Positions 1 through 6,283 of a stretch of 7,718 nt of DNA are shown here, piece after piece. This DNA is from an uncultured Bacillaceae bacterium (GTDB taxonomy: Bacteria; Bacillota; Bacilli; Bacillales; Alkalibacillaceae). Position 1 is the stretch's first letter; every line of letters starts with the position of its first letter. Below the pieces are notes generated by a model. The model saw nothing but the letters and a program-made list of their open reading frames with translations. It was not told the origin of the DNA and did no database searches. The position numbers and the translations under genes were made by a program. The DNA lies in NCBI GenBank assembly GCA_937983065.1, contig CALKAL010000167.1, positions 1 to 7,718 on the forward strand, in the 5' to 3' direction.

Positions 1-101
1 ATTCAATAGTTTCGTTCGTTGTTATAATGACTACGAGCGAACTAAGCCGATTAAATTCTCTTGATATGGGGCAAATCTATTAGGGTGAACTATAGAGTAC
101 C
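1..101. other. Left-edge intergenic DNA without a recognisable gene
   Basis: No coding frame with a start and ribosome binding site is visible here. A weak inverted repeat pairs 11-19 with 33-41 (nine pairs including one G-U, 13-nt loop), but neither strand has a T-run behind it. A CAAATCT at 72-78 and a CTATAGAG at 90-97 match pieces of the repeat units that begin at 102, so the right part of this stretch may be a decayed extra copy with an internal deletion. Together with the repeats and hairpin that follow, the whole of 1-348 is gene-free. Confidence 0.5.
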
Positions 102-252
102 TATAAAGACCAAATCTTTGGGATTGACTCTGAGATTTGTCCTATAGAACCCTTATAAAGACCAAATCTTTGGAATTGACTCCGAGATTTGTCCTATAGA
201 GCCCCTATAAAGACCAAATCCACAAGCTCGAACCCCAGATTTGTCCTATAGA
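102..252. repeat. Three tandem 52-bp palindromic repeat units
   Basis: Units begin at 102, 154 and 206, an exact 52-bp period. Each starts with the arm TATAAAGACCAAATC and ends its core with AGATTTGTCCTATAG. These arms are identical in all three units. They are partly complementary (TATA with TATA, GAC with GTC, AAATC with GATTT, separated by small bulges), so each unit can fold into a hairpin. Between the arms lies a 16-nt centre at 117-132, 169-184 and 221-236. The first two centres differ at only two positions, while the third is unrelated in sequence but has the same length. The short linkers between units (147-153 and 199-205) are almost identical. This is an intergenic palindromic repeat family of unknown function, probably dispersed elsewhere in the genome, though that cannot be seen here. 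No transposase is present. Confidence 0.85.
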
Positions 253-270
253 ATTAAACCCATTTAATGA

Positions 271-308
271 AATAGGGACACTGACTATAAAAGGACAGTG
301 TCCCTATT
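271..308. terminator. Perfect 13-bp stem hairpin, probable bidirectional terminator
   Basis: AATAGGGACACTG at 271-283 pairs without mismatch with CAGTGTCCCTATT at 296-308 around a 12-nt loop. On the plus strand it is followed by a T-rich tract (309-316), the stronger U-tract. Read on the minus strand, the direction of the operon that ends at 349, the stem is preceded by an A-rich tract and followed only by a modest TTTCATT. It sits about 40 nt after the stop of the peptide-binding protein gene, where an operon terminator is expected. It may also stop transcription entering from the left of the window. Confidence 0.75.
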
Positions 309-348
309 ATTTTTTAAAAGACAGCTCAAATTTTAAAATCTAAAACGA

Positions 349-1974
349 TTAATCATTTACCGACCATTCATTAATATAGTGAATCGTTCCACCAAAATGA
401 AGATCAGGTACGTTTTCTAAGCGATCACTTTTTACACTTAAAGCTTTAGGGAACCATAAGTATAAATAAGGAAGATTTTCTGCCATATGCTCTTGCACTT
501 GGTCATAAATCACTTTACGTTCATCTGGATCACTAATCGATTGCCCTTGTTCAAGCAATTCATCTAACTCATCATTTTTATAGGCTGGCATATTATTACC
601 TGAACCCACATTTGAAGAGTGATATTGTGCTAAAACATCTGGGTCAGTCGGGTAAGACCACCAGTTTAACATCATGTCAAAATCACGATCAATGACGTTT
701 TTCTGAATCATTGAGTTCCACTCTAACGTATTTAATTGCACATCTAGACCGACATCAATTAAATATTGCTGAACGAGAGTTGCGATTTGTTCTAAATCAC
801 CTTGAAGCGCAATGTCGAATTCAAACGTAAATGTTTCTCCGTCTTTATCAACAAAGCCATCTCCATCAGTATCCTCCCAGCCCGCTTCTTTAAGTAAAGC
901 TTTAGCCTGTTCTGGATCAAATTCATACGTTTTTAAATCTTCTTTAAAGTATTGCTCCTGGTCTGGCGTAATCGCTGCATTTGCGATAGAAGCATAGCCG
1001 CCTAAAACAGAATCGATAATCGCTTCACGGTCAATCGCATGGAGCATCGCTTGACGTATTTTCACATCTTGGAATAACGGATTCTCTAAATCAACCGCAA
1101 TCCAGTAATATTGTGTCGTATCTGATTCGATAATTTCTAAATTATCCGCCTGTTGTAAACGTTCGATTGACGATGTATCCTCCAAGTTAAACGCATCTAA
1201 TTCACCACTTAATAATTGGGCAATTTGCGTATTAACATCTGGTAAAATTTTAAACGTTACCGAATCTAAATTCGCTGGACCGTTATGGTAATCATCAAAA
1301 CGTGAAAGGACTAATTGCTGTCCAGAAATATAATCATCAAATTGGAAGGAACCCGTTCCAACTGGAGCATCTTTGTTAAACTCCGTATGATTCCACGGAT
1401 CGTCAACACCTTCAAACTTATGTGCTGGTAAAATTTCTGAGTTAAATGCTAAATAAGCAGGTAATGATGCGAATGGACGAAGCATATGGAATTCCACTTC
1501 GTAATCATTAACAACGACGACTTCTTCAATCGCTGTGTAGTTGGAAGCACCATTTGAACCTAAAGAAGCATCTAAAACTAAATCGTTAAAAGTAAATGCG
1601 ACATCTTCAGCGGTAAACTCTTCACCATCATGCCATTTAACGCCTTCTTTTAACTTAAACGTCCAAATTAAACCATCCTCAGACGTCTCCCACTCCTCAG
1701 CTAAGCTTGGAGCTGGTAAATTGTCTAATCCTGGCTTCGTTAAACCTTGGAAAAGAACCCGGTTAACGATGTTAGATTCTGCATAAGCGTTCGGGTGCCA
1801 CGGATTAAAAATCGGGTCTCCTACAATTGGAATAGAAACATTTCCACCTTGTGTAACTTCCCCATTACTATTTGAATCGCTATCTTTTTCATTGTCATCA
1901 GCATCATTATTTGAAGAACAAGCAACAAGTACTGTTAATAACAATGCTAATAAAACTAATCCTATCTTTTTCAT
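349..1974 (-). CDS. Peptide ABC transporter substrate-binding lipoprotein (SBP family 5)
   Basis: This is an extracytoplasmic peptide-binding protein of the OppA/DppE/AppA class, 541 residues, the normal length for the family. It starts with a lipoprotein signal peptide: KK at 2-3, a hydrophobic stretch, and a lipobox LVAC with the lipidated cysteine at residue 19, followed by an Asp/Asn/Ser-rich linker to about residue 38. The family 5 signature is clear at about 87-127 (PAPSLAEEW, then TFKLKEGVKWHDG and FTAEDV). IRQAMLHAIDREAI at about 306-319 and the Asp/Gly-rich loop EDTDGDGFVDKDG at 367-379 are also typical. It should capture peptides outside the membrane for the ATPases encoded upstream. 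The ATG at 1974 has a GAGG about 11 nt upstream. It is the last gene of the operon, 28 nt after the dipeptidase gene. Which peptides it binds, and whether it is closer to Opp, Dpp or App, cannot be told by eye. Confidence 0.95.
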   Translation of the reverse strand: MKKIGLVLLALLLTVLVACSSNNDADDNEKDSDSNSNGEVTQGGNVSIPIVGDPIFNPWHPNAYAESNIVNRVLFQGLTKPGLDNLPAPSLAEEWETSEDGLIWTFKLKEGVKWHDGEEFTAEDVAFTFNDLVLDASLGSNGASNYTAIEEVVVVNDYEVEFHMLRPFASLPAYLAFNSEILPAHKFEGVDDPWNHTEFNKDAPVGTGSFQFDDYISGQQLVLSRFDDYHNGPANLDSVTFKILPDVNTQIAQLLSGELDAFNLEDTSSIERLQQADNLEIIESDTTQYYWIAVDLENPLFQDVKIRQAMLHAIDREAIIDSVLGGYASIANAAITPDQEQYFKEDLKTYEFDPEQAKALLKEAGWEDTDGDGFVDKDGETFTFEFDIALQGDLEQIATLVQQYLIDVGLDVQLNTLEWNSMIQKNVIDRDFDMMLNWWSYPTDPDVLAQYHSSNVGSGNNMPAYKNDELDELLEQGQSISDPDERKVIYDQVQEHMAENLPYLYLWFPKALSVKSDRLENVPDLHFGGTIHYINEWSVND

Positions 1975-2002
1975 CTTTCTATTAACCTCACTTTTTTTTA
2001 AG

Positions 2003-3223
2003 TTATTTAACCCAAGTTTCTTTTAATACACGCATAATATTCTCACCCATTACTTTACGGATGTCTTCACGGCTATAGCCATGTTTCACTAACCAGCGAA
2101 CGACGTTGTTATAAGCTTCACCTGGGTTTTCTAACCCTTTGACATATTCAACCTCGTCAAATTGAACACCTGAATGAGCTTCTCCAATTGATAAAGCTGC
2201 TGCAAAGGCACCGTGAAGACCAACGTGATCACCGAATAATGTATCTAAACCAAAGGCAACATGGTCAATTCCGACTAAGTCGACACAATATTCAAAGTGC
2301 TCCATGACAGACTCAATGGAATGATCCGGATGTTTTTCTGTTAATGTCGTATGCGGTGCTGCTTCAATACCGATAACGCCACCTTTAGCTGCACAAGCTT
2401 GAATGACATCATCTGGCTTTAATCGATTAATGTCCCAAAGTCCTCGGGCACCAGCATGGGTAATGAAAATTGGTTTAGAGCTTGCTTCGATAACATCCCT
2501 AGACGTTTGATCACCACAGTGGGAAACATCAATCGTCATTCCTAATTTGTTCATCCGCTCAACAACACGATGACCAAAGGAAGTAAGTCCACCGTCATTT
2601 TTCTCCTTCAATCCACCACCTAATGAGTTCGACTCAGAGTAAGCAATCCCCATTACGCGAACACCTAGGCCGTATAATACGTCAACTCGATCAATTTCAT
2701 TTTCAATTTGTGTTGCCGATTCTAATGACGTAACAAACGCGATTTTATTTTCTTTTTTCGCGCGGTAAATATCTTCAATCGTCTCAGCACGAATGACCAT
2801 ATCTTGATGCGCAAAGTCACTGTAGCGAATTCCTAAATCGTGAATGACATCGTTCCATTTCCAGCCAGCATTCGATGTAATAAAAGCTGTTCCGTCCATG
2901 AAGTTTTCAAAAACGACATCAAGCCCAGAAACACTCAGCCCTTCATAGCCTGTCCAGTCCCGACCTTGACGACGAAACTCCATAATTTCACTTAAATCTT
3001 CAGGCGTGACAAACGTGTGCTCATGTAATGAAATAATTAAATCTTCTTGTAAAATTTCTTGTACTTTCGCCTCTTCTTCCTCAGAAACAGGATAGTTAAA
3101 AGGTTCTACACGTCCAATTTCTTTCGCTAATTTATACGGTTTGTAATCTTTACCCGCTTCTAAATAGTCGAATGATTTATATCCGTTATAATCCTTTACT
3201 TTAGGCTTTATTTGTTTACTCAC
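2003..3223 (-). CDS. Peptidase M19 (membrane/renal dipeptidase family), cytosolic
   Basis: This 406-residue zinc hydrolase of the M19 family, which cleaves dipeptides, has no signal peptide or membrane segment and so should act in the cytosol on peptides brought in by the transporter. Expected metal-site landmarks occur in order: HEH at 67-69 in place of the usual HxD, Glu168 in SLESATQ as the bridging glutamate, His235 in IDVSHCG, His256 in ITHAGAR with Arg260, GLDT at 325-328, and a C-terminal MGENIMRVL. The first pair is unusual because the aspartate ligand appears to be His69. An N-terminal extension of roughly 60 residues precedes the metal site. The start is GTG at 3223, supported by AAAGGAG eight nt upstream (about 3232-3239). 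The gene lies 64 nt after the OppF-type gene and 28 nt before the binding protein gene, so peptide import and hydrolysis are made together. Family assignment is secure; activity is inferred. Confidence 0.92.
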   Translation of the reverse strand: MSKQIKPKVKDYNGYKSFDYLEAGKDYKPYKLAKEIGRVEPFNYPVSEEEEAKVQEILQEDLIISLHEHTFVTPEDLSEIMEFRRQGRDWTGYEGLSVSGLDVVFENFMDGTAFITSNAGWKWNDVIHDLGIRYSDFAHQDMVIRAETIEDIYRAKKENKIAFVTSLESATQIENEIDRVDVLYGLGVRVMGIAYSESNSLGGGLKEKNDGGLTSFGHRVVERMNKLGMTIDVSHCGDQTSRDVIEASSKPIFITHAGARGLWDINRLKPDDVIQACAAKGGVIGIEAAPHTTLTEKHPDHSIESVMEHFEYCVDLVGIDHVAFGLDTLFGDHVGLHGAFAAALSIGEAHSGVQFDEVEYVKGLENPGEAYNNVVRWLVKHGYSREDIRKVMGENIMRVLKETWVK

Positions 3224-3287
3224 TTATAAAACTCCTTTACAAATTTCTGTAATATTTGAAATTATGCTATAATCAAAAATGGGAAAG

Positions 3288-4310
3288 TTACCCCTGTATG
3301 AGTGGAAAATGACACGCAACAGATCGTTCCTCAGAAATAGGAACTAATTCTGGTGTCTTCGTTTTACAAATGTCCTGTGCCAAAGGACAACGTGTATGAA
3401 AACGACAACCACTTGGGGGATTAGAAGGAGATGGGATTTCTCCTTGTAAAATAACTTTTTCCCTTTTTGCTCTAGGGTCTGGGGTTGGGTTTGTTGAGAT
3501 GAGTGCCGATGTATAAGGGTGTGCCGGCCGCTTATACAGTTCCTCAACTTCTCCAACCTCAACCAATTGACCGAGATACATGACGCCAACGCGGTCTGAA
3601 ATATGTCTGACGACGTTAAGTCCGTGTGCGATAAATAAATACGTTAAATCTAATTCTTCCTGCAATTCAACGAGTAAGTTCAGTACTTGCGCTTGAACGG
3701 AGACGTCTAGTGCCGAGACAGCCTCATCTGCTAAAATAAATTTCGGATTTAAAGCAATCGCCCGCGCAATACCAATTCTTTGTCTTTGCCCACCCGAAAA
3801 TTCGTGCGGAAATCGATTTCGCCTCGTCGGGTCAAGTCCCACTAATTCCATTAACTCGATGACTCGTTTTTCTAGTGCTTTACCAGATAACGTTTTGTTA
3901 ATTCGAAAAGGCTCTGCGATAATATCGTATATTTTCATCCTCGGATTTAGTGAGCCATATGGATCTTGATAAATGACTTGCATATCATGTCGGATTTTTC
4001 GCATATCCCTTTTCTTTAAATTCGTAATATCTTTTCCATTGAAAAAGATTTGTCCATCTGTTGGTTCCTGTAATCTTAAAATCGTCCGCCCGAGCGTCGA
4101 TTTACCTGAACCAGATTCACCAACTAATGAAAAGGTCTCCCCTTTACGAATTTGTAATGAAATATCATCAACTGCTTTTACGAATTGCTTTTCTCGATTA
4201 AATAGGCCGTCTTTAATCGGAAAATATTTTTTCAAATTTTTAATTTCTACAAGGACGTCTTGTTCATCAACCACCTTTTCAGAAGGCTCAGAACTGTTAA
4301 CCGTTTCCAC
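3288..4310 (-). CDS. oppF: Oligopeptide ABC transporter ATP-binding protein, OppF/DppF/AppF type
   Basis: This is one of the two cytoplasmic ATPases that drive peptide import. With the GTG start chosen here it has 340 residues: Walker [10 protein letters not shown] (64-72), Q-loop YQDPYGSLNP (114-123), signature FSGGQRQRIGIARA (171-184), Walker B FILADE (191-196) and H-loop His229. The C-terminal oligopeptide-transporter domain (about 257-336) carries Cys302, 308, 315 and 333 in the four-cysteine pattern that binds an iron-sulfur cluster in related proteins. The frame stays open to a TTG at 4337, but that start has no ribosome binding site. AAGGGAGGT at 4317-4325 sits seven nt before the GTG at 4310, which is therefore preferred. 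Two oddities are Ala197 where ADEP is usual after Walker B, and Gly230 where AHD is usual. The gene begins 38 nt after its OppD-type partner. The symbol marks the class; DppF or AppF would fit equally. Confidence 0.93.
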   Translation of the reverse strand: METVNSSEPSEKVVDEQDVLVEIKNLKKYFPIKDGLFNREKQFVKAVDDISLQIRKGETFSLVGESGSGKSTLGRTILRLQEPTDGQIFFNGKDITNLKKRDMRKIRHDMQVIYQDPYGSLNPRMKIYDIIAEPFRINKTLSGKALEKRVIELMELVGLDPTRRNRFPHEFSGGQRQRIGIARAIALNPKFILADEAVSALDVSVQAQVLNLLVELQEELDLTYLFIAHGLNVVRHISDRVGVMYLGQLVEVGEVEELYKRPAHPYTSALISTNPTPDPRAKREKVILQGEIPSPSNPPSGCRFHTRCPLAQDICKTKTPELVPISEERSVACHFPLIQG

Positions 4311-4316
4311 CTTCTC

Positions 4317-4325
4317 ACCTCCCTT
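4317..4325 (-). promoter_or_regulatory. Ribosome binding site that fixes the OppF-type start
   Basis: Read on the minus strand this is AAGGGAGGT, with GGAGG seven nt before the GTG at 4308-4310. It lies inside the longer open frame that begins with TTG at 4337, so the longer frame would translate through it as Lys-Gly-Gly. The position argues that the true protein is nine residues shorter than the longest open frame. Confidence 0.85.
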
Positions 4326-4348
4326 CAAGTCTTTCAAGCAGTGCCGGT

Positions 4349-5344
4349 TTATGATTCTACTTTATCTTTTCCAATTACCTTGTCATAATTCCAACAAGCT
4401 ACTTTTCGCCCATTGACATCTTGTAATGAAGGCTCGACTTGTCGACATTGATCTGTTGCAAACTCACATCTCGGGTGAAAACGACACCCAGTAGGTAAAT
4501 CTGTTAAACTCGGAATCGTTCCTTCAATTGAATAAAGCTTCTGTTTGCGCCCTTCTTTTTCAGTTGGAATCGATTGTAGTAAACCTTTCGTATAAGGGTG
4601 CGTCGGTTCGTCAAAAATTTGATAAACCGTTCCTTCCTCAACAACTTTACCCGCATACATGACGATGATTTTATCCGCAATCTCAGCTGCGACTCCCATA
4701 TCGTGAGTAATAAAAATGATAGACATATTAATTTTTTCTTTTAATTCGTTTAAAAGATTAATAATTTGTGCCTCAATCGTTACATCTAATGCCGTTGTTG
4801 GTTCGTCTGCGATGAGTAGCTTCGGATTACAAGCAAGAGCAATCGCAATCATTATTCTCTGACGCATTCCCCCAGATAACTCGTGAGGATGCTGTTTCAT
4901 TCTCACCTTGACATCGTTAATTCCGACGAGCTCCAAAAGCTCTAATGCCCGATTATAAGCTTCATCTTTACTCACTTTTTTATGACGCATAACCCCTTCC
5001 ATCAGTTGCCGGCCGATTGTAAATACTGGATTAAGCGCCGTCATCGGTTCTTGGAAAATGATCGAAATGTCATTGCCGCGAATATCTCGCATATCATGTT
5101 GAGTCTTCTGAGCAAGATCTTCACCTTCAAATAAAATCTCACCACTTGCAATCGAGCCATTTTCATATTCGAGTAATCGCATAATAGATAAGCTCGTCAC
5201 ACTTTTACCACTTCCAGATTCTCCGACGATACAAACCGTCTCACCTTGCTTCACATCAAACGAAATATTGTCAAGGGCGCGAATCTTTTTACCATCCGAA
5301 TTAAAATCAACACATAGATTGTCCACCTTCAATATCGGTTGCAT
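4349..5344 (-). CDS. oppD: Oligopeptide ABC transporter ATP-binding protein, OppD/DppD/AppD type
   Basis: This is the second cytoplasmic ATPase of the peptide importer, 331 residues, expected to pair with the OppF-type protein encoded next. All nucleotide-binding motifs look standard: Walker A GESGSGKS (41-48), Q-loop Gln98 in [10 protein letters not shown], signature [12 protein letters not shown] (156-167), Walker [13 protein letters not shown] (176-187) and H-loop His214 in ITHDMG. The C-terminal oligopeptide-transporter domain (about 245-320) includes THPYTKGLL and Cys287, 293, 300 and 317, the four-cysteine pattern associated with an iron-sulfur cluster in this family. The start is the ATG at 5344, eight nt after a perfect AAAGGAGG. 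A GTG at 5353 in the same frame overlaps that ribosome binding site and is rejected. The gene begins 48 nt after the regulator gene with no terminator between, which supports co-transcription. The symbol marks the class only. Confidence 0.95.
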   Translation of the reverse strand: MQPILKVDNLCVDFNSDGKKIRALDNISFDVKQGETVCIVGESGSGKSVTSLSIMRLLEYENGSIASGEILFEGEDLAQKTQHDMRDIRGNDISIIFQEPMTALNPVFTIGRQLMEGVMRHKKVSKDEAYNRALELLELVGINDVKVRMKQHPHELSGGMRQRIMIAIALACNPKLLIADEPTTALDVTIEAQIINLLNELKEKINMSIIFITHDMGVAAEIADKIIVMYAGKVVEEGTVYQIFDEPTHPYTKGLLQSIPTEKEGRKQKLYSIEGTIPSLTDLPTGCRFHPRCEFATDQCRQVEPSLQDVNGRKVACWNYDKVIGKDKVES

Positions 5345-5352
5345 AAACCTCA

Positions 5353-5360
5353 CCTCCTTT
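5353..5360 (-). promoter_or_regulatory. Ribosome binding site that fixes the OppD-type start
   Basis: The minus strand reads AAAGGAGG here, a perfect anti-16S match, followed by an 8-nt spacer and the ATG at 5342-5344. The in-frame GTG at 5351-5353 shares its bases with this element and cannot be the start that it serves. Confidence 0.88.
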
Positions 5361-5392
5361 AAATGATTACGAAATTTTCTAAAAATTTACCT

Positions 5393-5935
5393 TTAAAAAA
5401 CAACTGGTGTGATAACGCCTAATAAATGCGTCTCCTCATCCATTAAATTTTCACCGAAGTGTTCTAGTTGTGACGGGAAATGGATGGAATCACCTTCGTA
5501 CAAGAAATATTCCTTCTGATCAACTGTGAATTTAACGCCCCCTTTTAAAACGTAATAGAACTCCTCACCAGAAAATTTATAAGTTTTATTTTTCGTTTGT
5601 TTCGGCGCTAAAATTAATATGTAAGGTGCTAATACGCGTTTATCAAAGTTTCCACCTAGATTAACGTATACCGTATCTAACCCATCAACTTGGAAGGCTC
5701 TACGTTCATCTTTTTTCGTTAAATATTTGTAGTTTTTTCGATCTTGGAAAAACTCGGATATATTCATTTCAAAAGCATCCGCAATTTTTTTTAATGACGT
5801 AATAGCTAAATTAGATGATCCGCTTTCCACTTGAGATAAAAATCCGACCGATAAACCCGTTTTTTCACTTAGTTCTTTTAACGTCATCTCTTTCATCTTG
5901 CGTAACGTTTTTACTTTTTCGTAAACCTCCTTCAT
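5393..5935 (-). CDS. XRE-family regulator with C-terminal cupin domain
   Basis: This 180-residue transcription regulator has an N-terminal XRE-type helix-turn-helix (about residues 8-63; core TLKELSEKTGLSVGFLSQVE, then ITSLKKIADAFEM) and a C-terminal cupin sensor domain (about 105-177). The cupin keeps EEFYYVLKGGVKF, a GDSIHFP turn and His159. It lacks the His-x-His pair of metal-binding cupins, so a small organic ligand or an atypical site is likely. Regulators of this build often control neighbouring amino-acid or peptide genes and their own promoter. Here it is first in the operon, 48 nt before the OppD-type gene, so autoregulation of the whole peptide locus is the natural inference. The ATG at 5935 follows a G-rich AAGGGGGG with 5-nt spacing, an imperfect ribosome binding site. 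A better AAGGAGG lies just inside the gene at codons 2-4, with no usable start codon after it. Confidence 0.9.
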   Translation of the reverse strand: MKEVYEKVKTLRKMKEMTLKELSEKTGLSVGFLSQVESGSSNLAITSLKKIADAFEMNISEFFQDRKNYKYLTKKDERRAFQVDGLDTVYVNLGGNFDKRVLAPYILILAPKQTKNKTYKFSGEEFYYVLKGGVKFTVDQKEYFLYEGDSIHFPSQLEHFGENLMDEETHLLGVITPVVF

Positions 5936-6020
5936 ACTAATCCCCCCTTCTTCCTAAAAAAACAAACCACCAATTGCAAAAACATACTTAAAAATTAATA
6001 ATTATACATCTGTAATTAAT

Positions 6021-6045
6021 AAAAAACCAACAAGATAGTTTGTTG
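6021..6045 (-). promoter_or_regulatory. Small terminator-like hairpin in the operon leader
   Basis: On the minus strand CAACAA and TTGTTG form a six-pair stem around a 6-nt loop, followed at once by G and six Ts (stem 6028-6045, T-run 6021-6026). It lies between the promoter and the regulator start, about 85 nt before the ATG. The stem is weak, so this may be a partial attenuator or chance in AT-rich DNA. Confidence 0.3.
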
Positions 6046-6064
6046 AACGGTAAAATTTAACTCA

Positions 6065-6082
6065 CACTTAAAAAGTTAAGTG
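6065..6082. promoter_or_regulatory. Palindrome CACTTAA-N4-TTAAGTG, candidate operator
   Basis: Seven perfect base pairs flank a 4-bp centre (6065-6071 and 6076-6082). The site lies about 30 bp downstream of the -10 box of the minus-strand promoter, within the start of the transcript, where a bound repressor would block transcription. The regulator encoded next is the obvious candidate to bind it, since dimeric XRE proteins recognise palindromes. This is inferred from position and symmetry only. Confidence 0.4.
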
Positions 6083-6109
6083 CTACTAAATTAATTATTT
6101 ATTTATCAT

Positions 6110-6137
6110 ATTATAACGCATAAATTAAAATTGTCTA
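6110..6137 (-). promoter_or_regulatory. Sigma-A-type promoter of the regulator/peptide operon
   Basis: On the minus strand the -35 box is TAGACA (6132-6137, five of six to consensus), the spacer is 16 nt, and the -10 box is a perfect TATAAT (6110-6115). A/T-rich tracts with runs of A lie directly upstream of the -35 box and could act as an UP element. Transcription would begin near 6103, giving a leader of about 165 nt before the regulator ATG. It is the only good promoter I see for the five minus-strand genes. Confidence 0.7.
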
Positions 6138-6181
6138 TACTATTTTTTATTTTTTTAAGCTTTTTAATTAAATGGACAAAT

Positions 6182-6195
6182 TGTAAGCGCTTTAT
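6182..6195. promoter_or_regulatory. Candidate catabolite-responsive element (cre)
   Basis: TGTAAGCGCTTTAT matches the consensus TGWAANCGNTNWCA at 12 of 14 positions, failing only at the last two. It lies about 45 bp upstream of the -35 box of the minus-strand promoter, a position more typical of CcpA activation than of roadblock repression. It also falls inside a possible scrap of decayed coding sequence, so the match could be chance. Confidence 0.35.
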
Positions 6196-6283
6196 GTGGA
6201 AATGCTGGTCAAATCGGGACTTTTAATGAAGTAGATTTTGGTATTTTTCTCGTACATTTATATTTGACTTAAATATATATTGA

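Larger units (their letters stand above)
5936..6283. other. AT-rich intergenic leader and divergent control region
   Basis: No intact gene lies here. The stretch contains the promoter of the minus-strand operon (6110-6137), its leader of roughly 165 nt with a palindrome (6065-6082) and a small hairpin with a T-run (6021-6045), A-tracts upstream of the -35 box that could serve as an UP element, a catabolite-repression-like site (6182-6195), and a possible scrap of plus-strand coding sequence (6168-6272). The scrap is less AT-rich than the DNA to its left. Confidence 0.6.

Noticed and set aside
11..41. Nine-pair hairpin near the left edge as a terminator
   Set aside because: It has a long loop, one wobble pair and no T-run on either strand.
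221..245. On the minus strand the third repeat centre contains GGTTCGAGC, resembling a tRNA T-loop
   Set aside because: No acceptor, D or anticodon arms surround it, and it sits inside the repeat unit.
102..252. CRISPR-like geometry: a conserved 36-nt block alternating with 16-nt variable stretches
   Set aside because: The variable stretches are too short for spacers, two of the three are almost the same, and no cas gene is present.
812..997. Plus-strand open frames at 812-997, 1541-1786 and 3973-4416, and minus-strand open frames at 3344-3589 and 7286-7486
   Set aside because: They lie antisense to or in another frame of well-supported genes, lack ribosome binding sites and have no family-like sequence.
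3242..3263. AATTTC-N10-GAAATT inverted repeat between the OppF-type and dipeptidase genes
   Set aside because: It is short and AT-rich, with no T-run and no promoter context.
5345..5392. A/T-only inverted repeat between the regulator and OppD-type genes as a terminator
   Set aside because: The stem has no G-C pairs and no T-run in the right place, so read-through and co-transcription are more likely.
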